Below, one piece after another: positions 35,964 through 47,441 of a stretch of 55,170 bases of DNA. The notes beneath the pieces were generated by a model that searched no databases, had not been told where the DNA came from, and saw only the letters and a list, made by a program, of their open reading frames with translations. The translations under genes and the position numbers were made by a program. Each line of letters starts with the position of its first letter. Within the stretch, counting starts at the first letter, position 1. The DNA lies in the NCBI GenBank assembly GCA_945901765.1, contig CAMDLO010000008.1, forward strand, positions 1-55,170, given 5' to 3'. The stretch comes from Cyanobium sp. NIES-981. Lineage in GTDB: Bacteria; Cyanobacteriota; Cyanobacteriia; PCC-6307; Cyanobiaceae.

Positions 35964-36506
35964 ATGCAAGCACTTCTCTCCCCCGGCAGCCTGGTCACCG
36001 TGACCGGGGCCGCCCTCTCGGTGATCGGCTGGATCGGTTACGCCAGCGCCAATCCAAACCTCAGCCTGCCCACCATTTTTTATGGCATCCCGATCCTGCT
36101 GGGAGGCCTGGCCCTCAAGTCGTCGGAGCTGCCGCCCGCCCGCCGTCTCACAGCTGCCGCCACCCACCGCGCTCTGCGGGAGCTGCCGGAAAGCGAACCC
36201 CTGCGGCGCCTGCTGGCTGATGTGGTGCGCTGGCGCTACGGCCAGAAAGCCCATCTGGAAAGTTCGCTGGAAGCGCTCAAGCTCTGGGACGAGGAGCAGC
36301 CGCCGGTTCTCACTGCGGTCGAGGAGCTCGATTGCAACGGTCGCTACGGACTGCGGCTCCTCTTCGACTGCGGTGCCGTTCCCTTCGAGCGCTGGCAGGA
36401 GCGCCAGGATCGGCTCGGCCGCTTTTTCGGACCGGGGCTGGAAGCTGTGGTCGAGCGCCGGGGCGAGGCTGGCCTCAGTCTCCGCCTGATTCCCCGTCAG
36501 GCCTGA
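35964..36506 (+). CDS. DUF2854-family membrane protein
   Basis: The 180-residue product resembles the cyanobacterial/plastid DUF2854 family. Two adjacent membrane helices are at the N-terminus: [20 protein letters not shown] and [15 protein letters not shown], followed by KSSELPPA and a soluble helical domain with [20 protein letters not shown]. The ATG at 35964 has an AAGGA about 12 nt upstream and gives a normal family length; ATG 35940 or GTG/ATG near 35934 would add about ten residues. Function is unknown. It is about 95 bp ahead of argB. Confidence 0.75.
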   Translation: MQALLSPGSLVTVTGAALSVIGWIGYASANPNLSLPTIFYGIPILLGGLALKSSELPPARRLTAAATHRALRELPESEPLRRLLADVVRWRYGQKAHLESSLEALKLWDEEQPPVLTAVEELDCNGRYGLRLLFDCGAVPFERWQERQDRLGRFFGPGLEAVVERRGEAGLSLRLIPRQA

Positions 36507-36600
36507 TTCCCCGTCATGGCCGTCAGTCCAGTGCCCCGCTCCTGAATCCGGCCTGAGCCACACCGGTCCAGCCCTTGTCACCAACAGCCCCAGCCACGCC

Positions 36601-37497
36601 TTGAGTTCCGATCCTTCCATCAGTCGCACCGATGCCCTGCGGGTGTCCGTTCTCAGCGAAGCCCTGCCCTACATCCAGCGGTTCGCCGGCCGCCGGATCG
36701 TCGTGAAATACGGCGGTGCCGCCATGGTCCAGGCCGACCTGCGCGAAGCGGTGTACCGCGATCTGGTCCTGCTCGCGTCCGTGGGCGTGCAGCCGGTGGT
36801 GGTGCACGGCGGCGGGCCGGAGATCAATGAGTGGCTGGGGCGACTCAACATCGCCCCGGAATTCCGCGATGGCCTGCGGGTGACCACACCGGAGACCATG
36901 GAGGTGGTTGAGATGGTGCTGGCGGGACGGGTCAACAAGCACATCGTCAATGGTCTGAACAGCGTGGGCGGCCGGGCGGTGGGGCTGTGCGGCAGCGATG
37001 GCAGCCTGGTGCGGGCCCGTCCCTACGGCGCCGGCGCCCATGGTCTGGTCGGCGATGTGCAGGCCGTTGATCCTGCCGTGCTCTTTCCCCTGCTCGATGC
37101 CGGATACATCCCGGTGATCTCCAGCGTGGCCGCCGCTAGCGACGGCCAGGCCCACAACATCAACGCCGACACGGTGGCCGGCGAATTGGCGGCAGCCCTT
37201 CAGGCGGAGAAACTGATCCTGCTGACGGACACAGCCGGGATCCTGCGCGACCGGTCCGACGCCACATCCCTGATCCGCCAGGTCTCACTGGCAGGGGCCC
37301 GCCGGCTGATCGATGCGGGGGTGGTGAACGGAGGCATGACCCCCAAAACGGAATGCTGCATCCGGGCCCTGGCCCAGGGGGTGGGCGCCGCCCACATCGT
37401 TGATGGGCGGGTGGCCCACGCCTTGCTGCTGGAGGTGTTCACCGATGCCGGCATCGGCACGATGGTGGTGGCCAGCGACAGGCTGGTGCACAGCTGA
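36601..37497 (+). CDS. argB: N-acetylglutamate kinase
   Basis: ArgB phosphorylates N-acetylglutamate in arginine synthesis. The 298-residue product has an N-terminal helix ([20 protein letters not shown]) of the kind seen in arginine-sensitive, PII-regulated enzymes, then VVKYGGAAM (catalytic Lys), [44 protein letters not shown] and [16 protein letters not shown]. Control by GlnB/PII is expected from cyanobacterial homologues but not shown here. It starts with TTG at 36601. The next gene begins 20 bp downstream. Confidence 0.95.
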   Translation: MSSDPSISRTDALRVSVLSEALPYIQRFAGRRIVVKYGGAAMVQADLREAVYRDLVLLASVGVQPVVVHGGGPEINEWLGRLNIAPEFRDGLRVTTPETMEVVEMVLAGRVNKHIVNGLNSVGGRAVGLCGSDGSLVRARPYGAGAHGLVGDVQAVDPAVLFPLLDAGYIPVISSVAAASDGQAHNINADTVAGELAAALQAEKLILLTDTAGILRDRSDATSLIRQVSLAGARRLIDAGVVNGGMTPKTECCIRALAQGVGAAHIVDGRVAHALLLEVFTDAGIGTMVVASDRLVHS

Positions 37498-37517
37498 AGA
37501 CTGCCGGCCCCCCTGCG

Positions 37518-38660
37518 ATGGCTGACTCCGCCGACCCCTTCGCTCCGGCCCGTCAGGCACTCGAATCGGGTGACTACGGCCGTGTGCTCAGCCTGCTGGA
37601 GCCCCTGCAGAACAGCTTCCCGCCCAGCACGGAACAGGGAGCGCAGCTGCAGCTGCTCCTGGCCACCGCCTGCATGGGCAGAGGTGATAACGGACGGGCG
37701 ATCGCCTGTTGCCGGCAGGTGAAACGCTGCAGCGACCCCACGCTGCGGGCCCAGGCCCGGGACATCCTGGAGGTGCTCGAGGCTCCCGCACTGCAGCGGC
37801 CCCGGGAGTGGTCGCTGACCCTGCCCGAGCTGGCGGAGACTGAACCGATCGCGGGCCAGCTGCAACAGCTGGTCCGCCGTCGACGGGCCGGCCGCCGGCC
37901 GTCGGAACCACCGCCGCCACCGGTGGGGCCGACCCGGGCCCCGATCGGTTTCGCCCTGGTGGCGATGTGCCTCCTGTTGCTCGGCCTGCTGCTGGGCGGA
38001 TGCGGGCAGATCGAGGCCGAACTGCGATTCGGGGGACCGGGGCGGTTGCAACTGAGCGAACAGATCAGTGCGCCGAGCGGCCAGCCGAACAGCCCCTGGC
38101 AGGAACAACTGGGGGCCGCCCTGCGCCGGCAGGGTCTGCACCCGGTGCAGACAGCAACGCGGACCGGCCAACTGCGGCGGGCCGAACAACGGCTGGAGAG
38201 CCCGATGCAACCGGCCCCTCAGACCCTGGCGCTGCTGGCTGCCAGCGTGGAGGCTGCCGGCAGGCTGGCGGGGCTGACGCTGCCTGCGCCTGTGCTGCAC
38301 TGGCAGGAGCGGAACTGGCTGCTGGGCGTGCGTCAGCATCTGATCCTGGAATTCGATCTGCGCAGCACGGATCCATTGCCGGGCCTGGCCGCCAGCCTTG
38401 AGCTCAGCCCCCTGCGGACCCGAGCGATCCGACTGGCCACTCCGGAACCGGTGCAGGTGCTGATCCAGACGGGCGACCGTCCCCGCCGCCTGCGCTGGCC
38501 GATCCGACTGGGAGCTGTGAACCGGCTGGAGCTGACCTGCTGGCGTTGGAGCGGCCTCGGCCTCGGCGCGGTCGCCATCGCCGCGGCGCTGGCGCTGGTG
38601 CTGGGGCTGTCGGCCCTGCGGCGGCAACTGGGTTTCGGCTGGCCGGAACTGCCCGCCTGA
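37518..38660 (+). CDS. TPR-like / DUF3153-like membrane protein
   Basis: The 380-residue protein has three parts. Residues 1-90 are TPR-like helices (ARQALESGDYGRVLSLLEPL, LLLATACMGRGDNGRAIACC). A Pro-rich linker leads to a membrane helix ALVAMCLLLLGLLLGGC near 145-160, followed by QIEAELRF, which resembles the lipobox start of DUF3153 proteins, although here the Cys is internal. A beta-rich external domain then ends at a second helix (GLGAVAIAAALALVLGLSAL) and a short tail. I recall similar fusions in picocyanobacteria; function unknown. It converges with priA. Confidence 0.7.
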   Translation: MADSADPFAPARQALESGDYGRVLSLLEPLQNSFPPSTEQGAQLQLLLATACMGRGDNGRAIACCRQVKRCSDPTLRAQARDILEVLEAPALQRPREWSLTLPELAETEPIAGQLQQLVRRRRAGRRPSEPPPPPVGPTRAPIGFALVAMCLLLLGLLLGGCGQIEAELRFGGPGRLQLSEQISAPSGQPNSPWQEQLGAALRRQGLHPVQTATRTGQLRRAEQRLESPMQPAPQTLALLAASVEAAGRLAGLTLPAPVLHWQERNWLLGVRQHLILEFDLRSTDPLPGLAASLELSPLRTRAIRLATPEPVQVLIQTGDRPRRLRWPIRLGAVNRLELTCWRWSGLGLGAVAIAAALALVLGLSALRRQLGFGWPELPA

Positions 38661-38671
38661 GCGGCAGACAT

Positions 38672-40936
38672 TCAGAGCATCAGGGGATCGGGATCGATCG
38701 CCAGACCCACCTGCTGAGGCAAGCCCCGCCGCAGGTCCGCCTCCGGTGGCAGGGGCAACGGCGACGCGGCCGGACCATGCAGCAGCAGCTGCCAGCGGCT
38801 GCGGCCCGCCACCCGGGCCACCGGCGACGGCGCCGGGCCGATCAACCACCAGCCAGCGGCCTCGACCCCAGCGCGGATCCGCTCCGCCAGAGAGGCCGCC
38901 GCCGTGGCGGTGCCGGCCGCCGACAGACCGCTGAAACGAAGCAGACAGGCCCGGCTGAAGGGCACCAGCGCCCCCTGGCGGCGCAGCCTGGCCTCCTCGC
39001 GGAGAAAGTGGTCATATCGCCCATCCACCAGGTGGCGGATCACGGGGTGCTCCGGGCTGTAGGTCTGCACAAGCACCTCACCCGGCCGCTCCCCCCGGCC
39101 GGCCCGGCCGGCCAGCTGAAGCAGCAGCTGCAGGCACTGCTCGCCGGCCCGCAGGTCGGGCCGGTGCAGCAGGCCGTCAGCCGCGAGCACGGCCGCCAGG
39201 GTGACCCGGGGCAGATCCATGCCCTTGGCCAGCATCTGCGTGCCTACCAGCACATCCGCTTCACCGGCGGCGAACCGCTCCAGCAGGCGGCGGTGGCCAT
39301 CGCGCCCCCGGGTGGTGTCGCGGTCGAAACGAAGCACCCGCAGCCCCTCCAGCTCCATGGCCAGCTGCTCCAGCACCCGCTGGGTGCCGGCACCGAACGG
39401 TTTGAAGGCCGTGGAACCACAATGACCGCAGCGCTGATCGATGACCGCACGGTGGTCACACCAATGGCAGCGCAACCACTCCCGCCCCTGGGAACGGTGC
39501 ACGGTGAGAGCCACATCACAGTGAGGACAATGCATCGCCTCACCACAGCTGCGGCAGCCCAGAAAGGCGTGGTACCCACGCCGCGGCACCAGCACCACAG
39601 CCTGCTCCTGCCGCTCCTGCAGCCGTCCCAACCGTTCCAACAGCGGCCGGCTGAGCAACCGTCTGTGCCCTTCGGCCAGCTCCTGACGCATGTCCACCAG
39701 CCGCACCGGCGGCAGGGGACGCTGGCCGATCCGCTCCGGCAGGCGCAGCAACTGGGTTGCCGCTTCAGGGCCCTGGCAGTCGAGCCAGGTTTCCAGGGAT
39801 GGCGTGGCACTGCCCAGCACCAGGCGTGCACCGCTGAGCCGGGCCCGCAGGCTGGCCACATCACGGGCGTGGTAGCAGGGCATCGGGCTCTCCTGCTTGT
39901 ACGACCCGTCGTGTTCTTCATCGAGCACGATCAGGCCGAGGCGGGGCAGGGGCAGAAACACCGCTGAGCGGGTGCCGACCACCAGCAGGGGCTCCCCTGC
40001 CAGGCAGCGCCTCCAGGTGGAGACCCGCGCCGCTTCAGCCATGCCGCTGTGGTACTCGAGCACTGTCGGGAAGCGCTCCCGGCATCGGTCGAGCAGCTGG
40101 GGGATCAGGCCGATCTCCGGGGCCAGAATCAACACCGCTTCGCCCCGCCCCAGCGACTGGGCAGCTGCCTGCAGATACACCTCGGTCTTGCCCGCCCCTG
40201 TCACACCCCAGAGGAGCAGCCTGGTCCCAGGGGCGGCATCCTTGATCGCCCGCACAGCCCGATCCTGATCAGGGCTCAGCGCACGCGGGCAAGGGCGGCG
40301 TGCTGGCGAACCTGACTGCGGCTGGGGCTCCAACGCCCCCTCGGGTCGGGGACCGCGGCTGCGCCGCACCAAGCCACGGCGTTCGAGCGCCTGCACCACC
40401 GAGCGACTGAAGCCCTCCTGGCCGCAGATCTGCCGCAGCGGCAGCGGCATCGCGTGGATCTGCAACCGCTCGAGCAGGGCCTGCTGGCGGTCAGGGAGAT
40501 CGGGAACAGGGGTGCCGGAGCAGGCCTCCAGCATCCAGATCGGCGCCGGATCCGACGCCCGCCCCTGCCGTCGCTGCCCCAGCCAGCCCGGCGGCAGGGC
40601 GCTTTTGAGGGTGCGGAAGACGCTGGTATGGCACTGCGCAGCCACGGCCTGAATCAGGACCTGCCACTGGGGGTCGACGGCGGCGGGCTGCAGGCGGCGT
40701 TCAACAGCCAGAACGGAGCGAGCGGCCAGACCAGCCGGCAGGTACGGCAACAGTTCGAGCACGAGGCCGGCATGGGGCCGGCCCTGCAGACGCACCTGCA
40801 CCAGATCACCGATCGCCATCCCCATCCCCGCCGGGATGGCGTAGGTGAACACCTGTCCCTCCCGACCAGCCTCCAGCCAGATCTGGGCCCAGCCGAGGGG
40901 CTGCACACTTGCAAAGGCCATGGGCCCTTCATACAA
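38672..40936 (-). CDS. priA: Primosomal protein N' (replication restart helicase)
   Basis: PriA restarts replication at stalled forks. The 754-residue product has the N-terminal 3'-DNA-binding domain (GQVFTYAIPAGMGMAIGDLV), Walker A GVTGAGKTEVYLQAA, the DEEH box VLDEEHDGSYKQE, motif TRSAVFLPL and SATPSLETWL. The zinc-binding insert carries the paired Cys of CRSCGEAMHCPHCDVAL and RCHWCDH...CGHCG. Helicase motifs V-VI include LVGTQMLAKGMDLPRV and LAGRAGRGERPGEV. The start may be ATG 40936 or 40921. The stop is 12 bp from that of the convergent gene. Confidence 0.95.
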   Translation of the reverse strand: MYEGPMAFASVQPLGWAQIWLEAGREGQVFTYAIPAGMGMAIGDLVQVRLQGRPHAGLVLELLPYLPAGLAARSVLAVERRLQPAAVDPQWQVLIQAVAAQCHTSVFRTLKSALPPGWLGQRRQGRASDPAPIWMLEACSGTPVPDLPDRQQALLERLQIHAMPLPLRQICGQEGFSRSVVQALERRGLVRRSRGPRPEGALEPQPQSGSPARRPCPRALSPDQDRAVRAIKDAAPGTRLLLWGVTGAGKTEVYLQAAAQSLGRGEAVLILAPEIGLIPQLLDRCRERFPTVLEYHSGMAEAARVSTWRRCLAGEPLLVVGTRSAVFLPLPRLGLIVLDEEHDGSYKQESPMPCYHARDVASLRARLSGARLVLGSATPSLETWLDCQGPEAATQLLRLPERIGQRPLPPVRLVDMRQELAEGHRRLLSRPLLERLGRLQERQEQAVVLVPRRGYHAFLGCRSCGEAMHCPHCDVALTVHRSQGREWLRCHWCDHRAVIDQRCGHCGSTAFKPFGAGTQRVLEQLAMELEGLRVLRFDRDTTRGRDGHRRLLERFAAGEADVLVGTQMLAKGMDLPRVTLAAVLAADGLLHRPDLRAGEQCLQLLLQLAGRAGRGERPGEVLVQTYSPEHPVIRHLVDGRYDHFLREEARLRRQGALVPFSRACLLRFSGLSAAGTATAAASLAERIRAGVEAAGWWLIGPAPSPVARVAGRSRWQLLLHGPAASPLPLPPEADLRRGLPQQVGLAIDPDPLML

Positions 40937-41555
40937 TGAAGTGAGTTGGGCAGCGAACAGCTGTCGTCGGAACCCAGCAGAGTTCCGTCCAGTGGGAAGA
41001 CCTGAAGAGTTCGCCAGGGGATGCGCTCAGCACGCCCACCTGTGCCTCCGGTCTGAGACCACCCCTGTCGACCCTGCCCAGGCCTCGGCCTACTGGTTCA
41101 TTCACGTTTGTAGCTTGTACGGTTCGCTCCAGCACCCGGGGCCACTTCGGTCGACTCCTGGCGAGATGATCGAGGGCCCTCAACCGGCCTGGACTGGTCA
41201 GCCAAGATTGGGGCTCTACTCCTGTCTTGGTGCGCCTGTCAGGGCTGGCTTCGGCAGCAGCCTTGCTGCCCTCAACAGCGCTGGTCCGAACCCCAACCGC
41301 GGCTCCGGCCAGGCTCCACCTTGAGCCAGCGCCTCGCCCGAATCCTGGGCGCGGCATGGCTGCAACCGCGACGTTCGGTTCGGCGCCGTCCACAACCCAC
41401 CAGCGCCTGCTCAGCCAGTACAGCCCTGCGATCGTGATCGGCGACGTCCGCCTGACGCGCGCCTGACCAGTCGACCTGCGGGTCAACCTCTCAGCCGAAT
41501 CCCGGATCAGACATCCGGCTGCCAGTTCCCCCCGTCCCTTTTCTTCTGCCGTTCC
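40937..41555. other. 619-bp region without a supported gene, upstream of sigA
   Basis: No convincing coding sequence is seen; several short frames on both strands have low-complexity, non-family products. The sequence holds the priA promoter on its left and presumably a long sigA leader on its right. The least GC-rich part is near 41096-41126 (gttcattcacgtttgtagcttgtacgg), where a plus-strand promoter could lie. A pyrimidine-rich tract (cccgtcccttttcttc) just precedes the sigA start. A small RNA or regulatory leader is possible but unproven. Confidence 0.5.
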
Positions 41556-42931
<1,376 letters not shown>

Positions 42932-42935
<4 letters not shown>

Positions 42936-43333
42936 ATCGGGGCCTGGCGGCCCTGCGGGGCCTACGCAGCGCCCCGACAGACCTGGATCATCCCGCCCGC
43001 GCAGCGCTGAGAGTTGAGCTGGAGCCTCTGCTGGCCCGCTGTGAGTGGTTCACGGTAGGAGTGATGGCGCCCACGGCACTCCAGGCCCTGGTTGCCTTGC
43101 GCCAGCTGGAAGATGCGCTGGGCTGGCCGGCCCTGGACCTGGATCCGGCCTGTGAACAGCTGGACGCGAGCGAAGGGCCGGTCTTTCTGAAAGGCAACCA
43201 GACCACGGGCCGGTTTCAGGTGCGCTGTGAAGCCGGGCTGGGCGAGGGGCTGCTGATCAGCGGCCACAGCTCCGCCGATCCCGAGGCGGCGGATACCTGG
43301 GGACCATTGCCCCTGGATTTCTTCGGCCCGTAA
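42932..43333 (+). CDS. DUF1824-like small protein
   Basis: The 133-residue product matches what I know of the cyanobacterial DUF1824 family: [60 protein letters not shown] and the closing [11 protein letters not shown]. Its GTG start overlaps the sigA stop (GTGA), so it is probably translationally coupled to sigA. hemC begins 25 bp later. Function is unknown. Confidence 0.78.
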
Positions 43334-43358
43334 TCTGAGCGGCTGTGATCTGCCCGTG

Positions 43359-44321
43359 ATGGCCCACTCCCTGCGCATCGCCTCCCGCCGCAGCCAACTG
43401 GCCATGGTGCAGACCCATTGGGTGCGCGATGCACTGGCCGAGGCCCACCCGGGTCTTGACATCAGCATCGAAGCGATGGCCACCCAGGGCGACAAGATCC
43501 TTGATGTGGCGCTGGCCAAGATCGGCGACAAAGGCCTGTTCACCAAGGAGCTTGAAGCCCAGATGCTTGTCGATCGGGCCGACATCGCGGTGCACAGCCT
43601 CAAGGATCTGCCCACCAACCTCCCCGAGGGCCTGATGCTGGGCTGCATCACCGAGCGTGAGGATCCAGCCGATGCCCTCGTGGTGCACGAGAAACATCAG
43701 GAGCGAACGCTCGCCACCCTGCCGGCCGGTGCCGTGGTGGGGACCAGCTCCCTGCGACGCCTGGCCCAGCTGCGGCACCACTTTCCGCACCTCACCTTCA
43801 AGGACGTGCGCGGCAACGTGATCACGCGTCTGGAGAAGTTGGATGCCGGCGAATACGACTGCCTGATCCTGGCTGCCGCTGGCCTCGGACGCCTCGGACT
43901 GGGCGGTCGGATCCATGAGCTGATCGACCCCGCGATCTCTCTGCACGCCGTGGGCCAGGGGGCCCTTGGCATCGAGTGCCGCGACGGCGACGCCGCTGTA
44001 CTGGAGCAGATCAAGGTGCTGGAGCACATCCCCACGGCCCGCCGCTGCCTGGCGGAGCGCGCCTTCCTGCGAGAACTGGAGGGGGGCTGTCAGGTGCCGA
44101 TCGGGGTGAACACCCGCTTCGCAGGCGAGGGCGAGACTGCCGAACTGGTGCTCACCGGCATGGTGGCCAGCCTTGATGGCGTGCGCCTGATCCGGGACCA
44201 GGCCCAGGGCCCTCAACAGAACCCCGAAGCGATCGGCATCGCCCTGGCCCGCAAGCTGCGGGAGCAGGGGGCTGGGGAGATCCTGGAGGAGATCTTTGCC
44301 ACCGTCAGACCCGAGGCCTGA
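43359..44321 (+). CDS. hemC: Hydroxymethylbilane synthase (porphobilinogen deaminase)
   Basis: HemC condenses four porphobilinogens in tetrapyrrole synthesis. The 320-residue product has [74 protein letters not shown] and the dipyrromethane-cofactor Cys in [11 protein letters not shown]. The ATG at 43359 directly follows an in-frame GTG at 43356. The 3' end overlaps the ClC gene by 26 bp, and hemH for the last heme step is at 8894-10111. Confidence 0.95.
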   Translation: MAHSLRIASRRSQLAMVQTHWVRDALAEAHPGLDISIEAMATQGDKILDVALAKIGDKGLFTKELEAQMLVDRADIAVHSLKDLPTNLPEGLMLGCITEREDPADALVVHEKHQERTLATLPAGAVVGTSSLRRLAQLRHHFPHLTFKDVRGNVITRLEKLDAGEYDCLILAAAGLGRLGLGGRIHELIDPAISLHAVGQGALGIECRDGDAAVLEQIKVLEHIPTARRCLAERAFLRELEGGCQVPIGVNTRFAGEGETAELVLTGMVASLDGVRLIRDQAQGPQQNPEAIGIALARKLREQGAGEILEEIFATVRPEA

Positions 44322-46323
44322 AACCGGCGCCCCCGGGCGGGCGGGCAGCCTGCCCTTTCAGTGGAACCTGCTGGCCTGGGCCGCTCTGGTGGGCACCCTC
44401 ACCGGCCTGGCGGTCGTCGCCTTTCACGAACTGCTCGGCCTGATCAACGGTGGGTTGTTCGGTCCCGTCATCGAGTCGCTGTTGCGGATCGGCAGCGGCA
44501 GCCCCGCCGCCTCCGAAGCCCTGGCGCCCCTGCCGCCCCTGCCCGCAGCCGAGACCAGCACGCCGCTGAGGGCGCTCGTGCAGATCGGACTGGGGGGCCT
44601 GGGCTATCTGCCGGTCCCGGCCGCGGCACCGCCCCCACCGCCGCTTCCCCCATCGCCCTTTCCCGAGTGGCTGCAGCTGTGGCCGGTGCTGCTGGTGCCG
44701 GGCCTGGGAGGTCTGGCGGTGGGAGTGCTGCGTCGCTACGGCGGCGCACTCGGTCCGGGACTGCCCAGCCTGATGGCGATGGCCGATGGCGCTGTTGCAC
44801 CGGCACCGCGCCTGCCACTGCAACGCATCCTGGCCGCATCCCTGAGTCTCGGCAGCGGCGCCTCACTGGGCCCGGAAGGGCCCAGTGTGGAAAGTGGCGG
44901 CAATGTGGGCCTCTGGCTGGCTCTGCGGGCCGGACTGACCGCCGAGAGCCAGAAGGCGCTGGTGGCCGCCGGCGTGGCCGCAGGCCTGGCGGCCGGATTC
45001 AAGGCCCCGATCGCCGGGGTGTTCTTCGCGTTTGAAGGCAGTTTCAGCGCCATTCAGGGCCGACCAAGCCTGCGGGCGGTGCTGGTGGCGGCGGTGGCCT
45101 CAACCCTTGTGACCCAGCTCGTGCTCGGGGATGCGCCGATCCTGCGCCTGCCCGCCTACGAGGTGCGCTCTCCGCTCGAGCTGCCGCTCTATCTGGGACT
45201 GGGACTGCTGGCCAGTGGCATGTCGCTGCTGTTGGTGAACGCCCTCGCCCTCGGACGGAGCGAACGGCTGCAGGGCTGGCTGTTGCGCCTCCCGCCGGGA
45301 CTGCCCACCGCCATGGGTGGACTGGCGGTAGGCGGCCTGGCCCTGGGTTTTCCCCAGGTGCTGGGGGTCGGCTACGACACGATCGAAGCGCTGCTGGGCC
45401 GTGATGGGGGCATTTCGCTGTTGACCCTGCTGCTGCTGCTGGGGGTGAAGCTGCTGGCCACCACGATCAGCAACGCCACAGGTTTTGTGGGAGGCGGATT
45501 CGCGCCTTCACTGTTCCTCGGCGCGGTGCTGGGCAACTGTTACGGCCAGCTGCTCGGCGACAGCGGCCTGCATCTGCCCGTGGCCGAACCCCCGGCCTAC
45601 GCCATGGTGGGTATGGCGGCAGTGCTGGCAGGCAGCGCCCGGGCACCGCTCACCGCGCTGCTGTTGCTGTTCGAACTGACCCGCGACATCCGCATCGTGC
45701 TGCCGCTGATGGCCGCTGCCGGACTCAGCGCAGCTCTGGTGGAGCGTTGGCAGGGGATCAGTGATCCAGGTCTGCTGGGCCCTGATGAGCTGGAGGAACA
45801 ACGGCGCCAGGACCTGGCTTCGGTACAGGTGGCTGAAGCAATTGAACCTGAAGCACCGCTGGTGCTGCCGATCGAACTGCCGGCGGCAGCGGCCCTGGCC
45901 GAACTGGTGGCCATCCGCGGGCATTGCCTGATGGTGAGCAGCGGGGATGGAATTGTCGGGCTGGTCACCCTGCCCGACCTGCAGCGGGCCCTTGCGGCGG
46001 CCTCGCTCGCCAGCCCCACGCTGGCGGAGTGCCGCCGATCAGAACTGATCTGGCTGCCCCTGAGAGCCAACCTGGCCCAACTGGAGGATCAGCTCAGGCC
46101 TGCAGGCCTGCGCCAGGTACCGGTGTTTGATCTCCCCCCTGCCGGCGCACCGGCCCTGCCCCATGGACTGCCGCGGGACGGTCTGCCGGCAGCGGCGCTA
46201 CGGGGACTGGCGAGTCGCGATGGCCTCGCACGGGCCCTGGCGGCCCGACTGATCGGCGACACGGCCGGACCAGCTGACGGGGGAGCCAGCGGGGTGATGG
46301 CTTCAGGACTGCCTCAGATCTGA
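44296..46323 (+). CDS. ClC-family chloride channel/transporter
   Basis: The 675-residue protein shows the ClC signatures [20 protein letters not shown] (with the gating Glu), [15 protein letters not shown] and [15 protein letters not shown], spread over about ten or more membrane helices, and a C-terminal degenerate CBS-like region ([35 protein letters not shown]). A Pro-rich insert ([15 protein letters not shown]) lies between the first two helices. The internal proton glutamate of CLC-ec1 (second Glu of IIEEM) is Gly here. A strong GGAGGAG 4 nt before TTG 44296 fixes the start inside the hemC end. It may be a channel or an atypical exchanger. Confidence 0.9.
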   Translation: MPPSDPRPETGAPGRAGSLPFQWNLLAWAALVGTLTGLAVVAFHELLGLINGGLFGPVIESLLRIGSGSPAASEALAPLPPLPAAETSTPLRALVQIGLGGLGYLPVPAAAPPPPPLPPSPFPEWLQLWPVLLVPGLGGLAVGVLRRYGGALGPGLPSLMAMADGAVAPAPRLPLQRILAASLSLGSGASLGPEGPSVESGGNVGLWLALRAGLTAESQKALVAAGVAAGLAAGFKAPIAGVFFAFEGSFSAIQGRPSLRAVLVAAVASTLVTQLVLGDAPILRLPAYEVRSPLELPLYLGLGLLASGMSLLLVNALALGRSERLQGWLLRLPPGLPTAMGGLAVGGLALGFPQVLGVGYDTIEALLGRDGGISLLTLLLLLGVKLLATTISNATGFVGGGFAPSLFLGAVLGNCYGQLLGDSGLHLPVAEPPAYAMVGMAAVLAGSARAPLTALLLLFELTRDIRIVLPLMAAAGLSAALVERWQGISDPGLLGPDELEEQRRQDLASVQVAEAIEPEAPLVLPIELPAAAALAELVAIRGHCLMVSSGDGIVGLVTLPDLQRALAAASLASPTLAECRRSELIWLPLRANLAQLEDQLRPAGLRQVPVFDLPPAGAPALPHGLPRDGLPAAALRGLASRDGLARALAARLIGDTAGPADGGASGVMASGLPQI

Positions 46324-46371
46324 TCGACACCGTCGACCGACGAATGCCTGGAGGGATGAGGGGGGTAGCGT

Positions 46372-46599
46372 TCAGACCAGTGGACCTGCCGCGGAACGGG
46401 GAACCGTCTGAAGGGCCTGAAAGTGACTGAGTTGAAGGGAACGGGCGACGGGATCGGCCTGCTTCAGCCGCTCAACAACGGTTTCAAGATCAAGACTGGA
46501 CAATTCGCCATTGCCACACCACTTGAGAACGGTGCTGGGCATCGCCAGCTTCAGGGCGCGTTCACCTCCCGGTCGATGTTGGGGGTGAGCACTAGCCAT
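46372..46599 (-). CDS. Small hypothetical protein
   Basis: The 75-residue frame begins with ATG 46599 and contains MPSTVLKWCGNGELSSLDLE then TVVERLKQADPVARSLQLSH, which looks like ordinary protein. Upstream lies a locally AT-rich stretch (gttacaaattaatctc, 46615-46630) that could carry a minus-strand promoter (TTGTAACT-like -10). No family recognised; it lies between the convergent ClC gene and the L,D-transpeptidase. Confidence 0.4.
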   Translation of the reverse strand: MASAHPQHRPGGERALKLAMPSTVLKWCGNGELSSLDLETVVERLKQADPVARSLQLSHFQALQTVPRSAAGPLV

Positions 46600-46716
46600 G
46601 CGGAACGCACAAGGAGTTACAAATTAATCTCGGCTGGCACTGCGCGCGCCACTGAAGCACCAATCTGCAGGAAGATTTCCAGGTTTGCCGCCAGACACAA
46701 CCCCGACCCACCACTG

Positions 46717-46764
46717 GTCGCACCAACCGCTTGTCGCACCAACCGCTTGTCGCGCCGACCGCTG
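46717..46764. repeat. 16-bp tandem repeat downstream of the L,D-transpeptidase gene
   Basis: Two identical units gtcgcaccaaccgctt lie at 46717-46732 and 46733-46748, followed by a third, imperfect copy (gtcgcgccgaccgctg) at 46749-46764. The array begins 11 bp beyond the stop of the minus-strand transpeptidase gene, in its 3' untranslated region. Confidence 0.85.
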
Positions 46765-46774
46765 CTCAAGCCAA

Positions 46775-47329
46775 TCAGGGCTTGACGATCACCGGGGTGC
46801 CCAGCTCCACCTGATCAAACAGCTGGCGGACATGGGGGGTGAGCATGCGCACGCAGCCGTTGGAGACCGCAGCCCGGGACGTGACGGTCCAGGCCCAGGC
46901 GTCGGGGGTGCCGTGAATGCCGTACTGATTCAGCCCTGACTGCCTGAACCCGATCCAGCGGTCGCCGAGGGGGCCCTGGGCGCCGACGGTGGCATTAATC
47001 TTGCCGCTTTTGGTGCTCTGGTACTGGGGATTGACGACCTTGTTCTCCACCTGAAAACGCCCCACCGGGGTCGGGGTGCTGGGGTCACCGATCGCCACCG
47101 GCCAGCGGCCCAGCAACCTGTCCCCCTCCAGCAGGCTGATCTGACGCTTGCCGAGCTCCAGCACGATCTGGCGGGTGCTGGTGAGCGAAGCCGTGGCCGC
47201 CGGAGCCGCCAGGGCCGGCAGTGGCGGCGGGGCAGGTTGCTCGGCAGCCCGCACGGGGGGCAGTGCCGAGGCGGCGAACACCAGCAGCGCAAGCCGTCGG
47301 AACGCCTGGGAGAAGGAATGGGCGGACAT
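46775..47329 (-). CDS. L,D-transpeptidase (YkuD domain), exported
   Basis: About 184 residues with a signal peptide (FRRLALLVFAASALPPVRAA) and a Pro/Ala-rich linker. The YkuD domain starts at RQIVLELGKRQISLLEGDRL; the catalytic His and Cys motifs are QYGIHGTPDAW and SNGCVRMLTPHV (Cys near residue 155). It would form 3-3 cross-links or attach proteins in the periplasmic peptidoglycan. The start is ATG 47329 (an earlier ATG is at 47350). It lies 3' of the second pyrophosphatase gene on the same strand. Confidence 0.92.
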   Translation of the reverse strand: MSAHSFSQAFRRLALLVFAASALPPVRAAEQPAPPPLPALAAPAATASLTSTRQIVLELGKRQISLLEGDRLLGRWPVAIGDPSTPTPVGRFQVENKVVNPQYQSTKSGKINATVGAQGPLGDRWIGFRQSGLNQYGIHGTPDAWAWTVTSRAAVSNGCVRMLTPHVRQLFDQVELGTPVIVKP

Positions 47330-47441
47330 GCGCGTGTAAGGCAAGACCATGGGGCAAGGGTTAGCGCGGCAACGGCAAGGAAGGCGGAAGGAGCAGCCAG
47401 ACGTCTGGCCGCCCCTGATCAGCGCCAGCGGAACAGCGGTC

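Noticed and set aside
41227-41466. Plus-strand 79-codon frame in the gap before sigA
   Set aside because: Ala/Pro/Thr-rich, no motif or ribosome site, and other frames in the same stretch are equally open.
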